From contig CAVOYU010000012.1 in NCBI GenBank assembly GCA_963700775.1, forward strand, positions 62,001 to 126,000: DNA of 64,000 bases, written 5' to 3'. This stretch comes from Thermohalobaculum sp963700775 (GTDB lineage: Bacteria; Pseudomonadota; Alphaproteobacteria; Rhodobacterales; Rhodobacteraceae). Positions 21,718-32,809 of this stretch are shown here, one piece after another. Below the pieces are notes generated by a model that saw only the letters and a list, made by a program, of their open reading frames with translations, did not search any database and was not told the origin of the DNA. Made by a program: the position numbers and the translations under genes. Numbering within the stretch: position 1 is the first letter of the stretch; the number at the start of each line of letters is the position of its first letter.

Positions 21718-22332
21718 ATGACCCTGACCGCCCTGGCCTTCTACGTCTTCGCCTCCGTGGCGGTGGCCTCGGGCCTGCTCGTCGTGCTGGCGCGCAACCC
21801 GGTGCACTCGGTGCTGTGGCTGATCCTGAGCTTCTTCTCGGCGGCGGGGCTGATGGTGCTGCTGGGGGCCGAGTTCGTCGCCATGCTGCTGGTGATCGTC
21901 TATGTGGGCGCGGTGGCGGTGCTGTTCCTGTTCGTGGTGATGATGCTGGACGTGGACTTCACCGAGCTCCGCCAGGGGCTGGCGGATTACGTGCCGCTCG
22001 GCGGGCTGATCGGGCTGATCCTGCTGGTGGAGATCGGCCTGGTGATTGGCCACTGGGCGATTGCCGGATCGGCTCCGGACGTGCGCGCCGCGGCGACGCC
22101 GGCGCCCGCCGACATCAGCAATGTCGAGGCGCTGGGGCGGATACTCTACGACCAGTACATCTACCTGTTCCAGGCGGCGGGGCTGATCCTGCTGGTGGCG
22201 ATGATCGGCGCCATCGTGCTGACGCTATACCACCGTCCGGACATCAAGCGGCAGGACGTGCTGAAGCAGATGTACCGCACGCGGGCGGACTCGGTCGAGC
22301 TGCGCGACGTCGAGCCGGGCCAGGGCGTGTGA
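21718..22332 (+). CDS. nuoJ: NADH-quinone oxidoreductase subunit J
   Basis: NuoJ is a membrane subunit of the proton-pumping arm. The 204 aa protein has five hydrophobic helices, with the conserved AEFVAMLLVIVYVGAVAVLF segment containing the pi-bulge helix implicated in coupling. GAGGGAAGC precedes the ATG at 21718. The frame is open further upstream, but this is the canonical start (MTLTALAFYVFASVAV). Confidence 0.94.
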   Translation: MTLTALAFYVFASVAVASGLLVVLARNPVHSVLWLILSFFSAAGLMVLLGAEFVAMLLVIVYVGAVAVLFLFVVMMLDVDFTELRQGLADYVPLGGLIGLILLVEIGLVIGHWAIAGSAPDVRAAATPAPADISNVEALGRILYDQYIYLFQAAGLILLVAMIGAIVLTLYHRPDIKRQDVLKQMYRTRADSVELRDVEPGQGV

Positions 22333-22345
22333 GGGGGGCGGTCTG

Positions 22346-22678
22346 ATGGAAGCGCATGTGAACCCGATCGGCGGCGTCGGCCTCGAGGCCTATCTGACGG
22401 TCGCCGCGATGCTGTTCGTGATCGGCGTGTTCGGCATCTTCCTGAACCGCAAGAACGTGATCGTCATCCTGATGTCGATCGAACTGATGCTGCTGGCGGT
22501 GAACATCAACCTGGTCGCCTTCTCGGCGCATCTGGGCGACCTGGTGGGGCAGGTGTTCACCCTGTTCGTGCTGACGGTGGCCGCCGCCGAAGCGGCCATC
22601 GGTCTCGCCATTCTCGTCTGCTTCTTCCGCAACCGCGGCACCATTGCGGTCGAAGACATCAACATGATGAAGGGATAA
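22346..22678 (+). CDS. nuoK: NADH-quinone oxidoreductase subunit K
   Basis: NuoK is an MrpC-like subunit with three membrane helices. The 110 aa protein has the conserved glutamates in LMSIELMLLAVN and AAAEAAIGLAI that take part in proton transfer. It is a few residues longer than the usual 101-102 aa, from the N-terminal MEAHVNPIGG. nuoL follows after seven bases. Confidence 0.94.
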   Translation: MEAHVNPIGGVGLEAYLTVAAMLFVIGVFGIFLNRKNVIVILMSIELMLLAVNINLVAFSAHLGDLVGQVFTLFVLTVAAAEAAIGLAILVCFFRNRGTIAVEDINMMKG

Positions 22679-22685
22679 GCGCGGC

Positions 22686-24644
22686 ATGTACACGGCCATC
22701 CTGATCCTGCCGCTGATCGGCGCCATCATCGCCGGCTTCTTCAACCGGTTCACCGGCGAGAAGCTGGCGATGTATATCCCGACCGCCATCCTGTTCATCT
22801 GCTGCGCGATGAGCTGGATCGCCTTCTTCACCATCGAGGGTACGCATACGATCACCCTGATGCGCTTCGTCGAGTCGGGCGAGCTGCAGACCGAATGGGC
22901 GATCCGGGTCGATCAGCTGACCGGCGTCATGCTGGTGGTGGTGACCTCGGTCTCGTCCCTCGTCCATCTCTACTCCATCGGCTACATGGAGGAGGACGAC
23001 GGTAAGCCGCGCTTCTTCGCTTACTTGAGCTTCTTCACCTTCGCCATGCTGGCGCTGGTGACCGGCGACAACCTGCTGCAGATCTTCTTCGGCTGGGAGG
23101 GGGTCGGCGTCGCCTCCTATCTGCTGATCGGCTTCTGGTTCAAGAAGGCCAGCGCCAACGCCGCGGCGATCAAGGCCTTCATCGTCAACCGGGTCGGCGA
23201 TTTCGGCTTCCTGCTCGGCATCTTCGCGCTGTTCTATCTGGTCGGCTCGATCCATCTGGACGACGTGTTCAATGCAGCGCCCGAGCTGGCCGAGAAGACC
23301 GTGGGCTTCCTCGGCTACCAGGTCTCGGCCATCGAGCTGATCTGCGTGCTGCTGTTCATCGGCGCCTGCGGCAAGTCGGCCCAGCTGTTCCTGCACACCT
23401 GGCTGCCCGATGCGATGGAGGGCCCGACCCCGGTCTCGGCGCTGATCCATGCCGCCACGATGGTGACCGCGGGCGTGTTCCTAGTCTGCCGCATGTCGCC
23501 GCTGTTCGAGCACGCCCATGTGGCGCTGACGGTGGTGACGATCATCGGCGCCTCGACCGCATTCTTCGCGGCGACCGTGGGCCTGGTGCAGAACGACATC
23601 AAGCGCGTGATCGCGTATTCGACCTGCTCGCAGCTCGGCTACATGTTCGCGGCCGCCGGAGTGGGCGCGTACGAGGCGGCGATGTTCCACCTCTTTACCC
23701 ACGCCTTCTTCAAGGCGCTGCTGTTCCTCGGCGCCGGCTCGGTGATCCATGCCATGCACCACGAGCAGGACATGCGGAAGATGGGCGGCCTCCGGCACAA
23801 GATCCCGAGGACCTACTGGATGATGATGGCCGGCACGGTCGCGATCACCGGCGTCGGCGTGCCGCTGCTCTACATCCTCGGGACACCGATCGGTTTCGCG
23901 GGCTTCGTGTCGAAGGACGTGATCATCGAGTCGACCTTTGCCGCCCATTCCGAGGCCTCGGTCTACGCATTCGTCCTGCTGGTCGCCGCGGCGGCGATGA
24001 CCTCGTTCTACTCCTGGCGGCTGATCTTCATGACGTTCCACGGTGAGACCCGCGCGGACCACCACACCTACGACCATGCGCACGAGAGCCCGAACGTGAT
24101 GATGATCCCTCTCTATGTGCTGGCGGTCGGCGCGCTGCTGGCGGGGATGGAATTCTACCGCGATTTCGTCGGCCATCACGAGGCCGAGTTCTGGGGGGCA
24201 TCGATCTTCAACGGCGAGCACAATCACGTGCTGCACGATGCCCATGACGTGCCGACGCTGGTGAAGCTGGCACCGTTCTTCGCCATGCTTCTGGGCTTCG
24301 GCATCGCCTACCAGATGTATGTCCGGAAACCCTGGCTGCCGGCGAGGCTCGCCGAGCAGCAGCCGCAGCTCTACCAGTTCCTGCTCAACAAGTGGTATTT
24401 CGACGAGATCTACGACTTCCTGCTCGTCAACCCGGCGAAGTGGGTCGGCAACTTCCTTTGGCGCAAGGGCGATCTCGGCACGATCGACGGGTTCCTGAAC
24501 GGGCTCACGATGGGCTTCGTCCCGATGCTGACCCGTTTCGCGGGCCGCATGCAGTCGGGCTACCTGTTCCACTACGCCTTCGTGATGCTGATCGGCGTTG
24601 CCCTGATCATCACCTGGTTCGCCATGACCGGGGGGGCGCACTGA
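22686..24644 (+). CDS. nuoL: NADH-quinone oxidoreductase subunit L
   Basis: NuoL is the distal antiporter-like proton-pumping subunit. The 652 aa protein has the Glu/Lys core motifs of the Mrp family, GWEGVGVASYLLIGFW, LHTWLPDAMEGPTPVSALIH and FVSKDVIIES, and the long lateral helix with C-terminal anchor (about 540-652). The length is normal. Its stop overlaps the nuoM ATG. Confidence 0.95.
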   Translation: MYTAILILPLIGAIIAGFFNRFTGEKLAMYIPTAILFICCAMSWIAFFTIEGTHTITLMRFVESGELQTEWAIRVDQLTGVMLVVVTSVSSLVHLYSIGYMEEDDGKPRFFAYLSFFTFAMLALVTGDNLLQIFFGWEGVGVASYLLIGFWFKKASANAAAIKAFIVNRVGDFGFLLGIFALFYLVGSIHLDDVFNAAPELAEKTVGFLGYQVSAIELICVLLFIGACGKSAQLFLHTWLPDAMEGPTPVSALIHAATMVTAGVFLVCRMSPLFEHAHVALTVVTIIGASTAFFAATVGLVQNDIKRVIAYSTCSQLGYMFAAAGVGAYEAAMFHLFTHAFFKALLFLGAGSVIHAMHHEQDMRKMGGLRHKIPRTYWMMMAGTVAITGVGVPLLYILGTPIGFAGFVSKDVIIESTFAAHSEASVYAFVLLVAAAAMTSFYSWRLIFMTFHGETRADHHTYDHAHESPNVMMIPLYVLAVGALLAGMEFYRDFVGHHEAEFWGASIFNGEHNHVLHDAHDVPTLVKLAPFFAMLLGFGIAYQMYVRKPWLPARLAEQQPQLYQFLLNKWYFDEIYDFLLVNPAKWVGNFLWRKGDLGTIDGFLNGLTMGFVPMLTRFAGRMQSGYLFHYAFVMLIGVALIITWFAMTGGAH

Positions 24645-26182
24645 TGAGCAACCTCCTGACTCTCATCACCTTCCTGCCACTTCTTGGCGCGGTGATCCTG
24701 ATCGTGCTGCTGCGCGGCGATGACGAGATGGCCGACCTCAATGCCAAGCGCCTGGCATTGCTGGTGACCACTGCCACCTTCCTGCTGTCGCTCACCTTGC
24801 TCGTGGGTTTCGATCCGGCAAATCCTGACTTCCAGTTCGTCGAGGAAGGCCAGTGGATGGCCGGGCTTACCTACAAGATGGGCGTCGACGGCATCAGTCT
24901 ACCCTTCGTCATCCTGACCACCTTCTTCTTCCCGGTCACCATGCTCGCCTCGTGGGGCGTGACGACCAGGGTCAAGGAGTACATGGCCTGCTTCCTGCTG
25001 CTCGAGACGCTGATCCTTGGCGTCTTCACCTCGCTGGACATGATCCTGTTCTACCTGTTCTTCGAGGGCGGGCTGATCCCGATGTTCCTGATCATCGGCA
25101 TCTGGGGCGGCAAGGAGCGGATCTACGCCGCCTTCAAGTTCTTCCTCTACACGCTGCTCGGCTCGCTGCTGATGCTGGTCGCGATGATCTACATGTACTG
25201 GGATGCCGGCACGACCGACATTCCGGCGCTGCTGAAGCACCAGTTCGATGCCGGTCCGGTGACGGTGATGGGCTGGCAGATCGTCGGCGGGGCGCAGACC
25301 CTGATGTGGCTCGCCTTCTTCGCCTCATTCGCGGTCAAGATGCCGATGTGGCCGGTGCACACCTGGCTCCCCGACGCCCATGTGCAGGCGCCGACCGCGG
25401 GCTCGGTGATCCTGGCGGCGATCCTGCTGAAGATGGGCGGCTACGGCTTCCTGCGATTCAGCCTGCCGATGTTCCCGGTCGCCTCGGAGATCCTGGCCGA
25501 TTTCGTGTTCTTCCTCTCGGTCGTTGCCATCATCTACACCTCGCTGGTGGCGATGATGCAGGAGGACATCAAGAAGCTGGTCGCCTATTCCTCGGTCGCC
25601 CATATGGGCTTCGTGACCATGGGCATCTTCGCCGCCAACCAGCAGGGGATCGACGGGGCGATGTTCCAGATGATCAGCCACGGCTTCATCTCGGGAGCGC
25701 TGTTCCTTTGCGTCGGCGTGATCTACGACCGGCTGCACACCCGCGAGATCGCGGCCTTCGGCGGGCTGGTGAACCGGATGCCGATCTACGCCACGGTGAT
25801 GATGCTGTTCACGCTGGCCAATGTGGGCCTGCCGGGGACCAGCGGTTTCGTCGGCGAGTTTCTGACGCTCACCGGCATCTACCAGGTCTCGACCTGGACT
25901 GCCTTCGGCGCGGCGACCGGTGTGATCCTCAGCGCCGCCTATGCGCTGTGGCTCTACCGCCGGGTGATCTTCGGCGACCTGATCAAGGAGAGCCTGAAGC
26001 AGGTCACCGACATGAACGGGCGGGAGATCGCGTTCATGGCGCCGCTGGTGGCGCTGACGGTGCTGTTCGGCGTCTATCCGAGCCTCGCGACCGACCTCTT
26101 CGGCCCGACCGTCGAGGCGCTGGTCGAGAATGTCCAGACCGCGCTGGCTCAGGCGGCGCCGGTCGAACTGGCCGCGCGATGA
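24644..26182 (+). CDS. nuoM: NADH-quinone oxidoreductase subunit M
   Basis: NuoM is the central antiporter-like proton-pumping subunit. The 512 aa protein has about 14 helices, the acidic ACFLLLETLILGVF helix, VHTWLPDAHVQAPTAGSVIL and KKLVAYSSVAHMGFVTMG. The start at 24644 overlaps the nuoL stop (TGATG), indicating coupled translation. Confidence 0.95.
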   Translation: MSNLLTLITFLPLLGAVILIVLLRGDDEMADLNAKRLALLVTTATFLLSLTLLVGFDPANPDFQFVEEGQWMAGLTYKMGVDGISLPFVILTTFFFPVTMLASWGVTTRVKEYMACFLLLETLILGVFTSLDMILFYLFFEGGLIPMFLIIGIWGGKERIYAAFKFFLYTLLGSLLMLVAMIYMYWDAGTTDIPALLKHQFDAGPVTVMGWQIVGGAQTLMWLAFFASFAVKMPMWPVHTWLPDAHVQAPTAGSVILAAILLKMGGYGFLRFSLPMFPVASEILADFVFFLSVVAIIYTSLVAMMQEDIKKLVAYSSVAHMGFVTMGIFAANQQGIDGAMFQMISHGFISGALFLCVGVIYDRLHTREIAAFGGLVNRMPIYATVMMLFTLANVGLPGTSGFVGEFLTLTGIYQVSTWTAFGAATGVILSAAYALWLYRRVIFGDLIKESLKQVTDMNGREIAFMAPLVALTVLFGVYPSLATDLFGPTVEALVENVQTALAQAAPVELAAR

Positions 26183-26207
26183 TGCGGATGATCGAGGGGA
26201 ACGGCTG

Positions 26208-27653
26208 ATGAGCGGCGACTACGCACTGGTTCTGCCCGAGATCATCATGGCGCTTGGCGCCATGGGACTGCTGATGTTCGCGGTCTATGGTGGCGAGGAG
26301 CGGCAGACGGGCAGGGTGGTCTGGGCCTCGGCGGCGCTGATGGCGGCGCTGGGCATCTGGATCGCCAGCGGCGGGGCGCCGCAGGGCGTGGCGTTCAACG
26401 GCGACTTCGTGGCCGACGGCTTCACCCGCTTCACCAAGTCGCTGATCCTGCTGTCCTCGGCGCTGATGCTGCTGTTGGGCGAGGGATATCTGGCGCGGCG
26501 CAAGGTGCTGAGGTTCGAATACCCGGTGCTGATCCTGCTGGCGACGCTCGGCATGATCATGATGGTCTCCTCGGGCGGGCTGATCCCGCTCTACATGGGC
26601 CTCGAGCTGCAATCGCTCTCGCTCTACGTGGTGGCCGCGTTCAACCGCGACTCCGCCCGCTCGACCGAGGCGGGGCTGAAGTATTTCGTCCTCGGCGCCC
26701 TGTCGTCGGGGCTGCTGCTTTACGGCGCCTCGCTGGTCTATGGCTACACCGGCTCGACCAACTTCGCCGCCATCGCCGAGGTGGTGGATGCCGAGGGCGT
26801 GAATCTGGGCCTGACCTTCGGGCTCGCCTTCATCTGCGCCGCGCTTGCGTTCAAGATCTCGGCGGCGCCGTTCCACATGTGGACGCCGGATGTCTACGAG
26901 GGCTCGCCGACACCGGTGACCGCCCTTTTCGCCACGGCGCCCAAGGTGGCGGCGGGCGCGCTGTTCGCCCGGGTGCTGTTCGACGGCTTCGGCCATGCGG
27001 TGGACGCCTGGCAGCAGGTGCTGGTCTTTGTCGCCATCGTCTCGATGTTCCTCGGCGCCATCGCCGCCATCGGCCAGACCAACCTGAAGCGGCTGATGGC
27101 CTATTCCTCGATCGGGCATATGGGCTACGCGCTGGTCGGTCTTGCCGCCGGGACCGAGGAGGGGGCGCAGTCGCTGCTGCTCTACCTGGCGATCTACGTG
27201 GTGATGAACTTCGGCGTCTTCGCCTTCATCCTGTCGATGGAGCGCGACGGGCGGCCGGTGGTCGGCATTTCCGACCTGGCCGGTCTCGCGCGCATCCGGC
27301 CGGGCCAGGCGCTGGCGGTGGCGATCCTGATGTTCTCGCTGGCCGGGCTGCCGCCGATGGTCGGCTTCTTCGCCAAGTTCTTTGTCTTCAAGGCCGCGGT
27401 CGACGCCGGTCTGGCGCCGCTGGCGATTGCCGGCGCGGTGGCGAGCGTGATCGGCGCCTACTACTACATGAACCTGGTGCGGATCATGTATCTGACCGAG
27501 CCGGGCCAGCCACTGGAGCTGCGGATGGGTCTGCTTCACGGTGCCACCGTCGCCCTGTCGGCGCTGGTCATGGCGGTGGGCTGGCTGCCGCTGCTCGGCG
27601 GGTTCGGGGTGCCGGAGATGGCGCTTGCCGCCGCCCAGGCGCTGACCCACTGA
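26208..27653 (+). CDS. nuoN: NADH-quinone oxidoreductase subunit N
   Basis: NuoN is the proximal antiporter-like proton-pumping subunit. The 481 aa protein has the acidic YMGLELQSLSLYVVAAF helix, PFHMWTPDVYEGSPTPVTAL and KRLMAYSSIGHMGYALVG. Start ATG at 26208, 25 bases after nuoM. It is the last complex I gene, and birA follows after one base, so the operon appears to read through. Confidence 0.95.
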   Translation: MSGDYALVLPEIIMALGAMGLLMFAVYGGEERQTGRVVWASAALMAALGIWIASGGAPQGVAFNGDFVADGFTRFTKSLILLSSALMLLLGEGYLARRKVLRFEYPVLILLATLGMIMMVSSGGLIPLYMGLELQSLSLYVVAAFNRDSARSTEAGLKYFVLGALSSGLLLYGASLVYGYTGSTNFAAIAEVVDAEGVNLGLTFGLAFICAALAFKISAAPFHMWTPDVYEGSPTPVTALFATAPKVAAGALFARVLFDGFGHAVDAWQQVLVFVAIVSMFLGAIAAIGQTNLKRLMAYSSIGHMGYALVGLAAGTEEGAQSLLLYLAIYVVMNFGVFAFILSMERDGRPVVGISDLAGLARIRPGQALAVAILMFSLAGLPPMVGFFAKFFVFKAAVDAGLAPLAIAGAVASVIGAYYYMNLVRIMYLTEPGQPLELRMGLLHGATVALSALVMAVGWLPLLGGFGVPEMALAAAQALTH

Positions 27654-27654
27654 G

Positions 27655-28389
27655 ATGGCGGGATGGCCCGCGGGATATGACCGGCTGATCCTCGACGAGG
27701 TCGACTCGACCAACGAGGAGGCCCGCCGACGCATCGGCGCACCCCGCCCGCTCTGGATCGCGGCCCGTCGCCAGACCGCGGGGCGCGGCAGGCAGGGCAG
27801 GGCCTGGGCGTCGCCCGGGGGCAACCTCGCCGCCACCCTTCTGCTGCCGGGCGACGACGGCCCGGCCGTGCTGGCCAGGCGCTCGTTCCACGCCGCGCTC
27901 GCGGTGGCCGATCTGTTCGAGCGGTTCGCGCCCGGCGCCGCGATCACCAACAAATGGCCGAACGACGTGCTGCTGGACGGGCGCAAGGCGGCCGGCATCC
28001 TGCTGGAGAACTTCGGCGCCGGCGGTGGCCGGGCGGCGAACCTCGCCATCGGGATCGGCATCAACCTGGCGCACCATCCGGACCCATCCGAGGCGCGCTG
28101 GCCGCCGACCTCGCTTGCCGCCGCGACGGGGCGGGCGCCCGGCTTCGACGAGGCGCTCGATGTGCTGGCCGGGCGCATGGATCACTGGCTGGGGGTGGCC
28201 GATTTCGGCGCCGTCCGCTCGGCCTGGCTCGCCCGCGCCGCCCGGATCGGCGAGACCGTCGAGGCCCGCCTGCCGGACCGCTCCATGCAAGGCATCTTCG
28301 AGGATATCGACATGGACGGCACGCTCGTGCTCAGAACCGCGCGGGGGATCGAACGGATCGCCGCGGCGGACATTCACTTCCCGGAGTAG
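27655..28389 (+). CDS. birA: Biotin--[acetyl-CoA-carboxylase] ligase (catalytic type, no DNA-binding domain)
   Basis: BirA attaches biotin to the carrier domain of acetyl-CoA carboxylase through biotinyl-AMP. The 244 aa protein has the biotin/ATP loop GRGRQGR (43-49), the KWPNDVLLDGRKAAGILLE segment and a short C-terminal SH3-like domain. It lacks the N-terminal helix-turn-helix, so it cannot act as the biotin-operon repressor. It lies directly after nuoN and six bases before coaX; this nuoN-birA-coaX-rnj order is common in the group. Confidence 0.92.
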   Translation: MAGWPAGYDRLILDEVDSTNEEARRRIGAPRPLWIAARRQTAGRGRQGRAWASPGGNLAATLLLPGDDGPAVLARRSFHAALAVADLFERFAPGAAITNKWPNDVLLDGRKAAGILLENFGAGGGRAANLAIGIGINLAHHPDPSEARWPPTSLAAATGRAPGFDEALDVLAGRMDHWLGVADFGAVRSAWLARAARIGETVEARLPDRSMQGIFEDIDMDGTLVLRTARGIERIAAADIHFPE

Positions 28390-28394
28390 GCGCC

Positions 28395-29169
<775 letters not shown>

Positions 29170-29180
<11 letters not shown>

Positions 29181-30852
29181 GAGCGGTGGGCCGCTGGTCT
29201 ATCTGGCGCTCGGCGGCGCCGGCGAGATCGGCATGAACTGTTATCTCTACGGACTCGGCGCGGCGCGCGACCGGCGCTGGATCATGGTCGACATCGGCGT
29301 CGGCTTCGGCGACATGGAGACGTCGCCCGGGGTCGAGCTGGTGCTGCCGGACCTCGAGTTCATCTTCGGCGAGCGCAACCGGCTGGAGGCGATCTTCCTG
29401 ACCCACGCCCACGAGGACCATGTGGGCGCGCTGCCTCATGTCTGGTCCCGGCTCAAGGTTCCGGTCTATGCCCGGCGCTTCACGGCGGAAGTGGCGCGGA
29501 GCAAGATGGAGGAAGCTGGGCTCGACGTCGGCGCGGTCAGGGTCGTGGAGACGGGACGGCGGATCGAAGCCGGGGATTTCTCGGTCGAGTGGCTGCCGGT
29601 GACCCACTCGATCCCAGAGGCCTCGGCGCTGGCGATCCGCACTCCGGCCGGGCTGGTCGTCCATACCGGCGACTTCAAGATGGACCCGGACCCCCAGATC
29701 GGCGAGCCATTTCATATCGCCCAGTTCGAGGCGCTTGGCCGCGAGGGGGTGCAGGCGCTGGCCTGCAACTCGACCAACGTGTTCATGCCGGGCCGCGCGG
29801 GCTCCGAGGGCGAGATCGTCTCGAACCTGCGCCGCCTGATCGAGGCCGCCCCGCGGGCCGTGGCGGCGACCTCGTTCGCCTCCAACATCGTGCGCATCCG
29901 GACGCTCGCCATGGCCGCCCGCGATGCCGGGCGCAGCGTCGTGCTGGCGGGTCGCGCCATGCGGCGGATGATCGAGTTTGCGGTCAAGTCCGGGCAAGTG
30001 ACCGACTTCCCGGCCGTGACGCCGGAGGAGGCGATCAAGGACATCCCGGCGGAGAACCTGTTCTACATCGTCACCGGCAGCCAGGGCGAGGCGCGCGCCG
30101 CCATGGCCCGGATCGCCGCCGGCAATCACCCCACCGTGAAGCTCAAGGCCGGCGACACGGTGCTCTTCTCGTCGAAGACCATCCCGGGCAACGAGGCGGG
30201 GGTCTACCGGCTCTACAACCGGCTCAGCGAGCAGGGCATCACCGTGATCGACGGCGAGATGGAGCGCATCCACGTCTCGGGCCATGCGCGGCGCGACGAC
30301 CTGCAGCGCATCTATGCGGCGCTGAAGCCGAAGGTCGCGGTGCCGATGCATGGCGAGCACCGGCATCTGGTCGAGCACGCGCGCACCGCGAGGTACTGGG
30401 GCGTGCCCGAGGCCGTTGTGGCGCCGAACGGCACCGTCGTACGCCTCGACGGCAACAGCGTGGGGGTCGTGGAGCATGTGGAGACCGGGCGGGTCTATCT
30501 GGACGGGCGTGTGCATGTAGGGGCTCTCGACGGGGTCATCCGAGAGCGCCTGAAGATGGCTCGCAGCGGCCATGTGGTGGTGGCGGTGACCGTCGACATC
30601 GACGGGGAGCTGATCGCCGATCCCGAGGTCCGCTGCCTCGGGGCGCCGAAGGACGGCGAGGGCTGGCACGCGCCGCTCGACGAAATGGTCGCCGAGGCGG
30701 TCGACGACGCGATCGAGGGCGCGGCGAAGAAGGCGAAGCGCAACGACAAGGGGCTGGAGGAGATCATCACCAGGGCGGCTCGCGCAGAGGTGATCCGTCA
30801 CTGGGGCAAGAAGCCGGTGACGACCGTGGTGATCACCCGGCTGGAGGACTGA
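29170..30852 (+). CDS. rnj: Ribonuclease J
   Basis: RNase J is a metallo-beta-lactamase/beta-CASP ribonuclease with 5'-3' exonuclease and endonuclease activity in RNA decay and rRNA maturation. The 560 aa protein has the zinc signature HAHEDH at 79-84, further ligands in LPVTHSIPE and VVHTGDFKMDPDP, the beta-CASP segment ending PVHMGEH-like VPMHGEHRHLVEHA, and a C-terminal domain. It overlaps coaX by 11 bases. A strong hairpin follows the stop. The presence of RNase J is usual in alphaproteobacteria. Confidence 0.94.
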
Positions 30853-30916
30853 ACCCCCGGTAGCGCCGCGCGTGCCCCGCATCCAGGTCAGGGTGGATGC
30901 GCATGCCCGGAACGGA

Positions 30917-30944
30917 AACGCCCCCGTCGATGCGGGGGCGTTTT
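30917..30944. terminator. Bidirectional terminator between rnj and the DEAD-box helicase gene
   Basis: ACGCCCCCG and CGGGGGCGT form a 9-bp perfect stem around six bases, flanked by TTTT on the plus side and an A-run on the other, so it can end both converging transcripts. Confidence 0.88.
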
Positions 30945-30975
30945 ATTGCGGGTCCGGCGCGACAGGAGGTGCCGG

Positions 30976-32595
30976 TCAGGCTGCAGCATCCTCCGGATTG
31001 TCGCCATCGTCGGACTCGTCCGCTGACGGCTTCGACGGCTTCGAGAGCGCCACGGCGCGCATCAGGAAGGCCGGGACATGGTCGCCCATACCGACCACCG
31101 GTGCACCGGAGCGGCGATCGCCGTGCTTTTCCGGGCGCCTTTCCCGGGGCTTAGAATCGCGCGGCTTGGATTCGCGCGATTTGGAATCGTGCAATCTGGG
31201 TTCGCTCTGGCCGGTTTCGCCGGGTCTGGCCTCCTGGGGCTCCTCCCGCCCGCCCAGATCGCGGTCAGCCTGGTTCCCTCCGCCCTGATCGGCAGCGACC
31301 TCGGCCCCGACCGGCATCTGATCGCGCGGCGCGCGGCCTGTGTCCGGCCTGCCGGTGTGTTTCTCCTGTGGCCGGCGCTGGCCACGGCGGCCATCGCGAT
31401 CCGTGGAAGGCTGGCGCACAGCCTGGCGGGGCTCGGCGGGGGCGACCGCCAGGGTCTCGAGCCGCGGGATCGGCTTGCCGATCATCTCCTCGATCCTGTC
31501 GAGGTACTTCTTGTCCAGCGGTGCGGCGATGGTCAGCGCGGTGCCCTCGCGCCCGGCCCGGCCGGTGCGGCCGATCCGGTGCACGTAATCCTCGGCGTGA
31601 ATCGGAACGTCGAAGTTGATCACGTGACTGACATCCGGGATGTCGAGCCCGCGTGCCGCCACGTCGGAGGCGACCAGCAGCTTGATCGACCCGTCGCGGA
31701 AACCGTTCAGCGTCGCGGTGCGCACCGACTGGTCGAGGTCGCCATGCAGCGCGCCGGCATTGTAGCCGTGCTTGACCAGCGACTTGTGCAGGACCGCGAC
31801 CTCGGACTTGCGGTTGCAGAAGATGATCGCGTTCCGGAGCTTGTCTCCTTCGCGGGTCATCAGCGCCCGCAGGCAGTCGCGCTTCTCCTTCGACGCGGTC
31901 TCGCGGTCACGCCGCGACGGGGTGAATTCGCAGATGCCCTGGGTCACGGTCTCGGCGGTGGTGGCCTGCTTCGAGACCTCGACCCTGACCGGGTTGTGCA
32001 GGAACTCCTGGGTCAGGCGGGTGATCTCCGGCGGCATGGTGGCGGAGAAGAACAGTGTCTGCCGGGTGAAGGGGGTCAGCTTGAAGATCCGCTCGATGTC
32101 CGGGATGAAGCCCATGTCGAGCATCCGGTCGGCCTCGTCGACCACCATGATCTGCACGCCGGTCAGCATCAGCTTGCCACGCTCGTGGTGGTCGAGCAGG
32201 CGGCCCGGGGTGGCGATCAGCACGTCGACGCCGCGGTCGATCAGCTTGTCCTGGTCCTTGAAGCTGACGCCTCCGATCAGCAGCGCCATCGAGAGCTTGT
32301 GGTACTTGCCGTACTTGTCGAAGTTCTCGGCCACCTGAGCGGCGAGCTCGCGGGTGGGGCAGAGGATCAGCGAGCGCGGCATCCGCGCGCGGGCCCGGCC
32401 CTTGGCCAGGATGGTGATCATCGGCAGCACGAAGCCGGCGGTCTTGCCGGTGCCGGTCTGGGCGATGCCCAGAACGTCGCGCCCGACGAGCGCATGCGGG
32501 ATGGCCTGCGCCTGGATCGGCGTCGGGTCCTTGTAACCGGCTTCTTCGATGGCTTTCAGAACTTGCGGGTCGAGTTCGAGGTCAGTGAACTGCAT
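30976..32595 (-). CDS. DEAD/DEAH-box RNA helicase, RhlE-like
   Basis: An ATP-dependent RNA helicase for ribosome assembly or RNA turnover. The 539 aa protein has the Q motif (YKDPTPIQAQAIP), motif I AQTGTGKT (45-52), DEAD (153-156), FFSATMP and the C-terminal helicase motifs ASDVAARGLDI and HRIGRTGRAGREG. After about residue 375 comes a long, low-complexity, Arg/Lys/Asp-rich tail with imperfect SKSRESKPRDSKPRERRP repeats, typical of RNA-binding tails. It converges with rnj across a shared terminator. RhlE is the nearest subgroup; exact substrates cannot be read from sequence. Confidence 0.92.
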   Translation of the reverse strand: MQFTDLELDPQVLKAIEEAGYKDPTPIQAQAIPHALVGRDVLGIAQTGTGKTAGFVLPMITILAKGRARARMPRSLILCPTRELAAQVAENFDKYGKYHKLSMALLIGGVSFKDQDKLIDRGVDVLIATPGRLLDHHERGKLMLTGVQIMVVDEADRMLDMGFIPDIERIFKLTPFTRQTLFFSATMPPEITRLTQEFLHNPVRVEVSKQATTAETVTQGICEFTPSRRDRETASKEKRDCLRALMTREGDKLRNAIIFCNRKSEVAVLHKSLVKHGYNAGALHGDLDQSVRTATLNGFRDGSIKLLVASDVAARGLDIPDVSHVINFDVPIHAEDYVHRIGRTGRAGREGTALTIAAPLDKKYLDRIEEMIGKPIPRLETLAVAPAEPRQAVRQPSTDRDGRRGQRRPQEKHTGRPDTGRAPRDQMPVGAEVAADQGGGNQADRDLGGREEPQEARPGETGQSEPRLHDSKSRESKPRDSKPRERRPEKHGDRRSGAPVVGMGDHVPAFLMRAVALSKPSKPSADESDDGDNPEDAAA

Positions 32596-32787
32596 GTATA
32601 CCTGTGACGTTGCCTGGGTGACGTAGGGCGGCTGATTGGTTCGGCCGCATATTCACCGCGCGGCCACGGCATCCCCATCGATGCCGGTCACATCCGGGGC
32701 CGGATATGCCTGAGAGGTGCCGGAAAGTCAATGTTTCAGGCCTGCGGCATCTCGGCAGGCGATGCCGGCAGGCTTGACTTCCGAATT

Positions 32788-32809
32788 TATTTCCATAATT
32801 CTGGAAATA
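32788..32809 (+). promoter_or_regulatory. ArsR-type operator overlapping the arsR start
   Basis: TATTTCCA-TAATTC-TGGAAATA is a perfect 8-bp inverted repeat with a 6-bp spacer that ends on the first base of the ATG. A TTGACT -35-like hexamer lies at 32774-32779, so the palindrome covers the expected -10 region. The position and AT-rich dyad are as expected for autorepression by an ArsR/SmtB protein. Confidence 0.75.

Noticed and set aside
26034..28178. 714-codon minus-strand frame opposite nuoN and birA
   Set aside because: Low-complexity antisense reading of two clearly coding genes.
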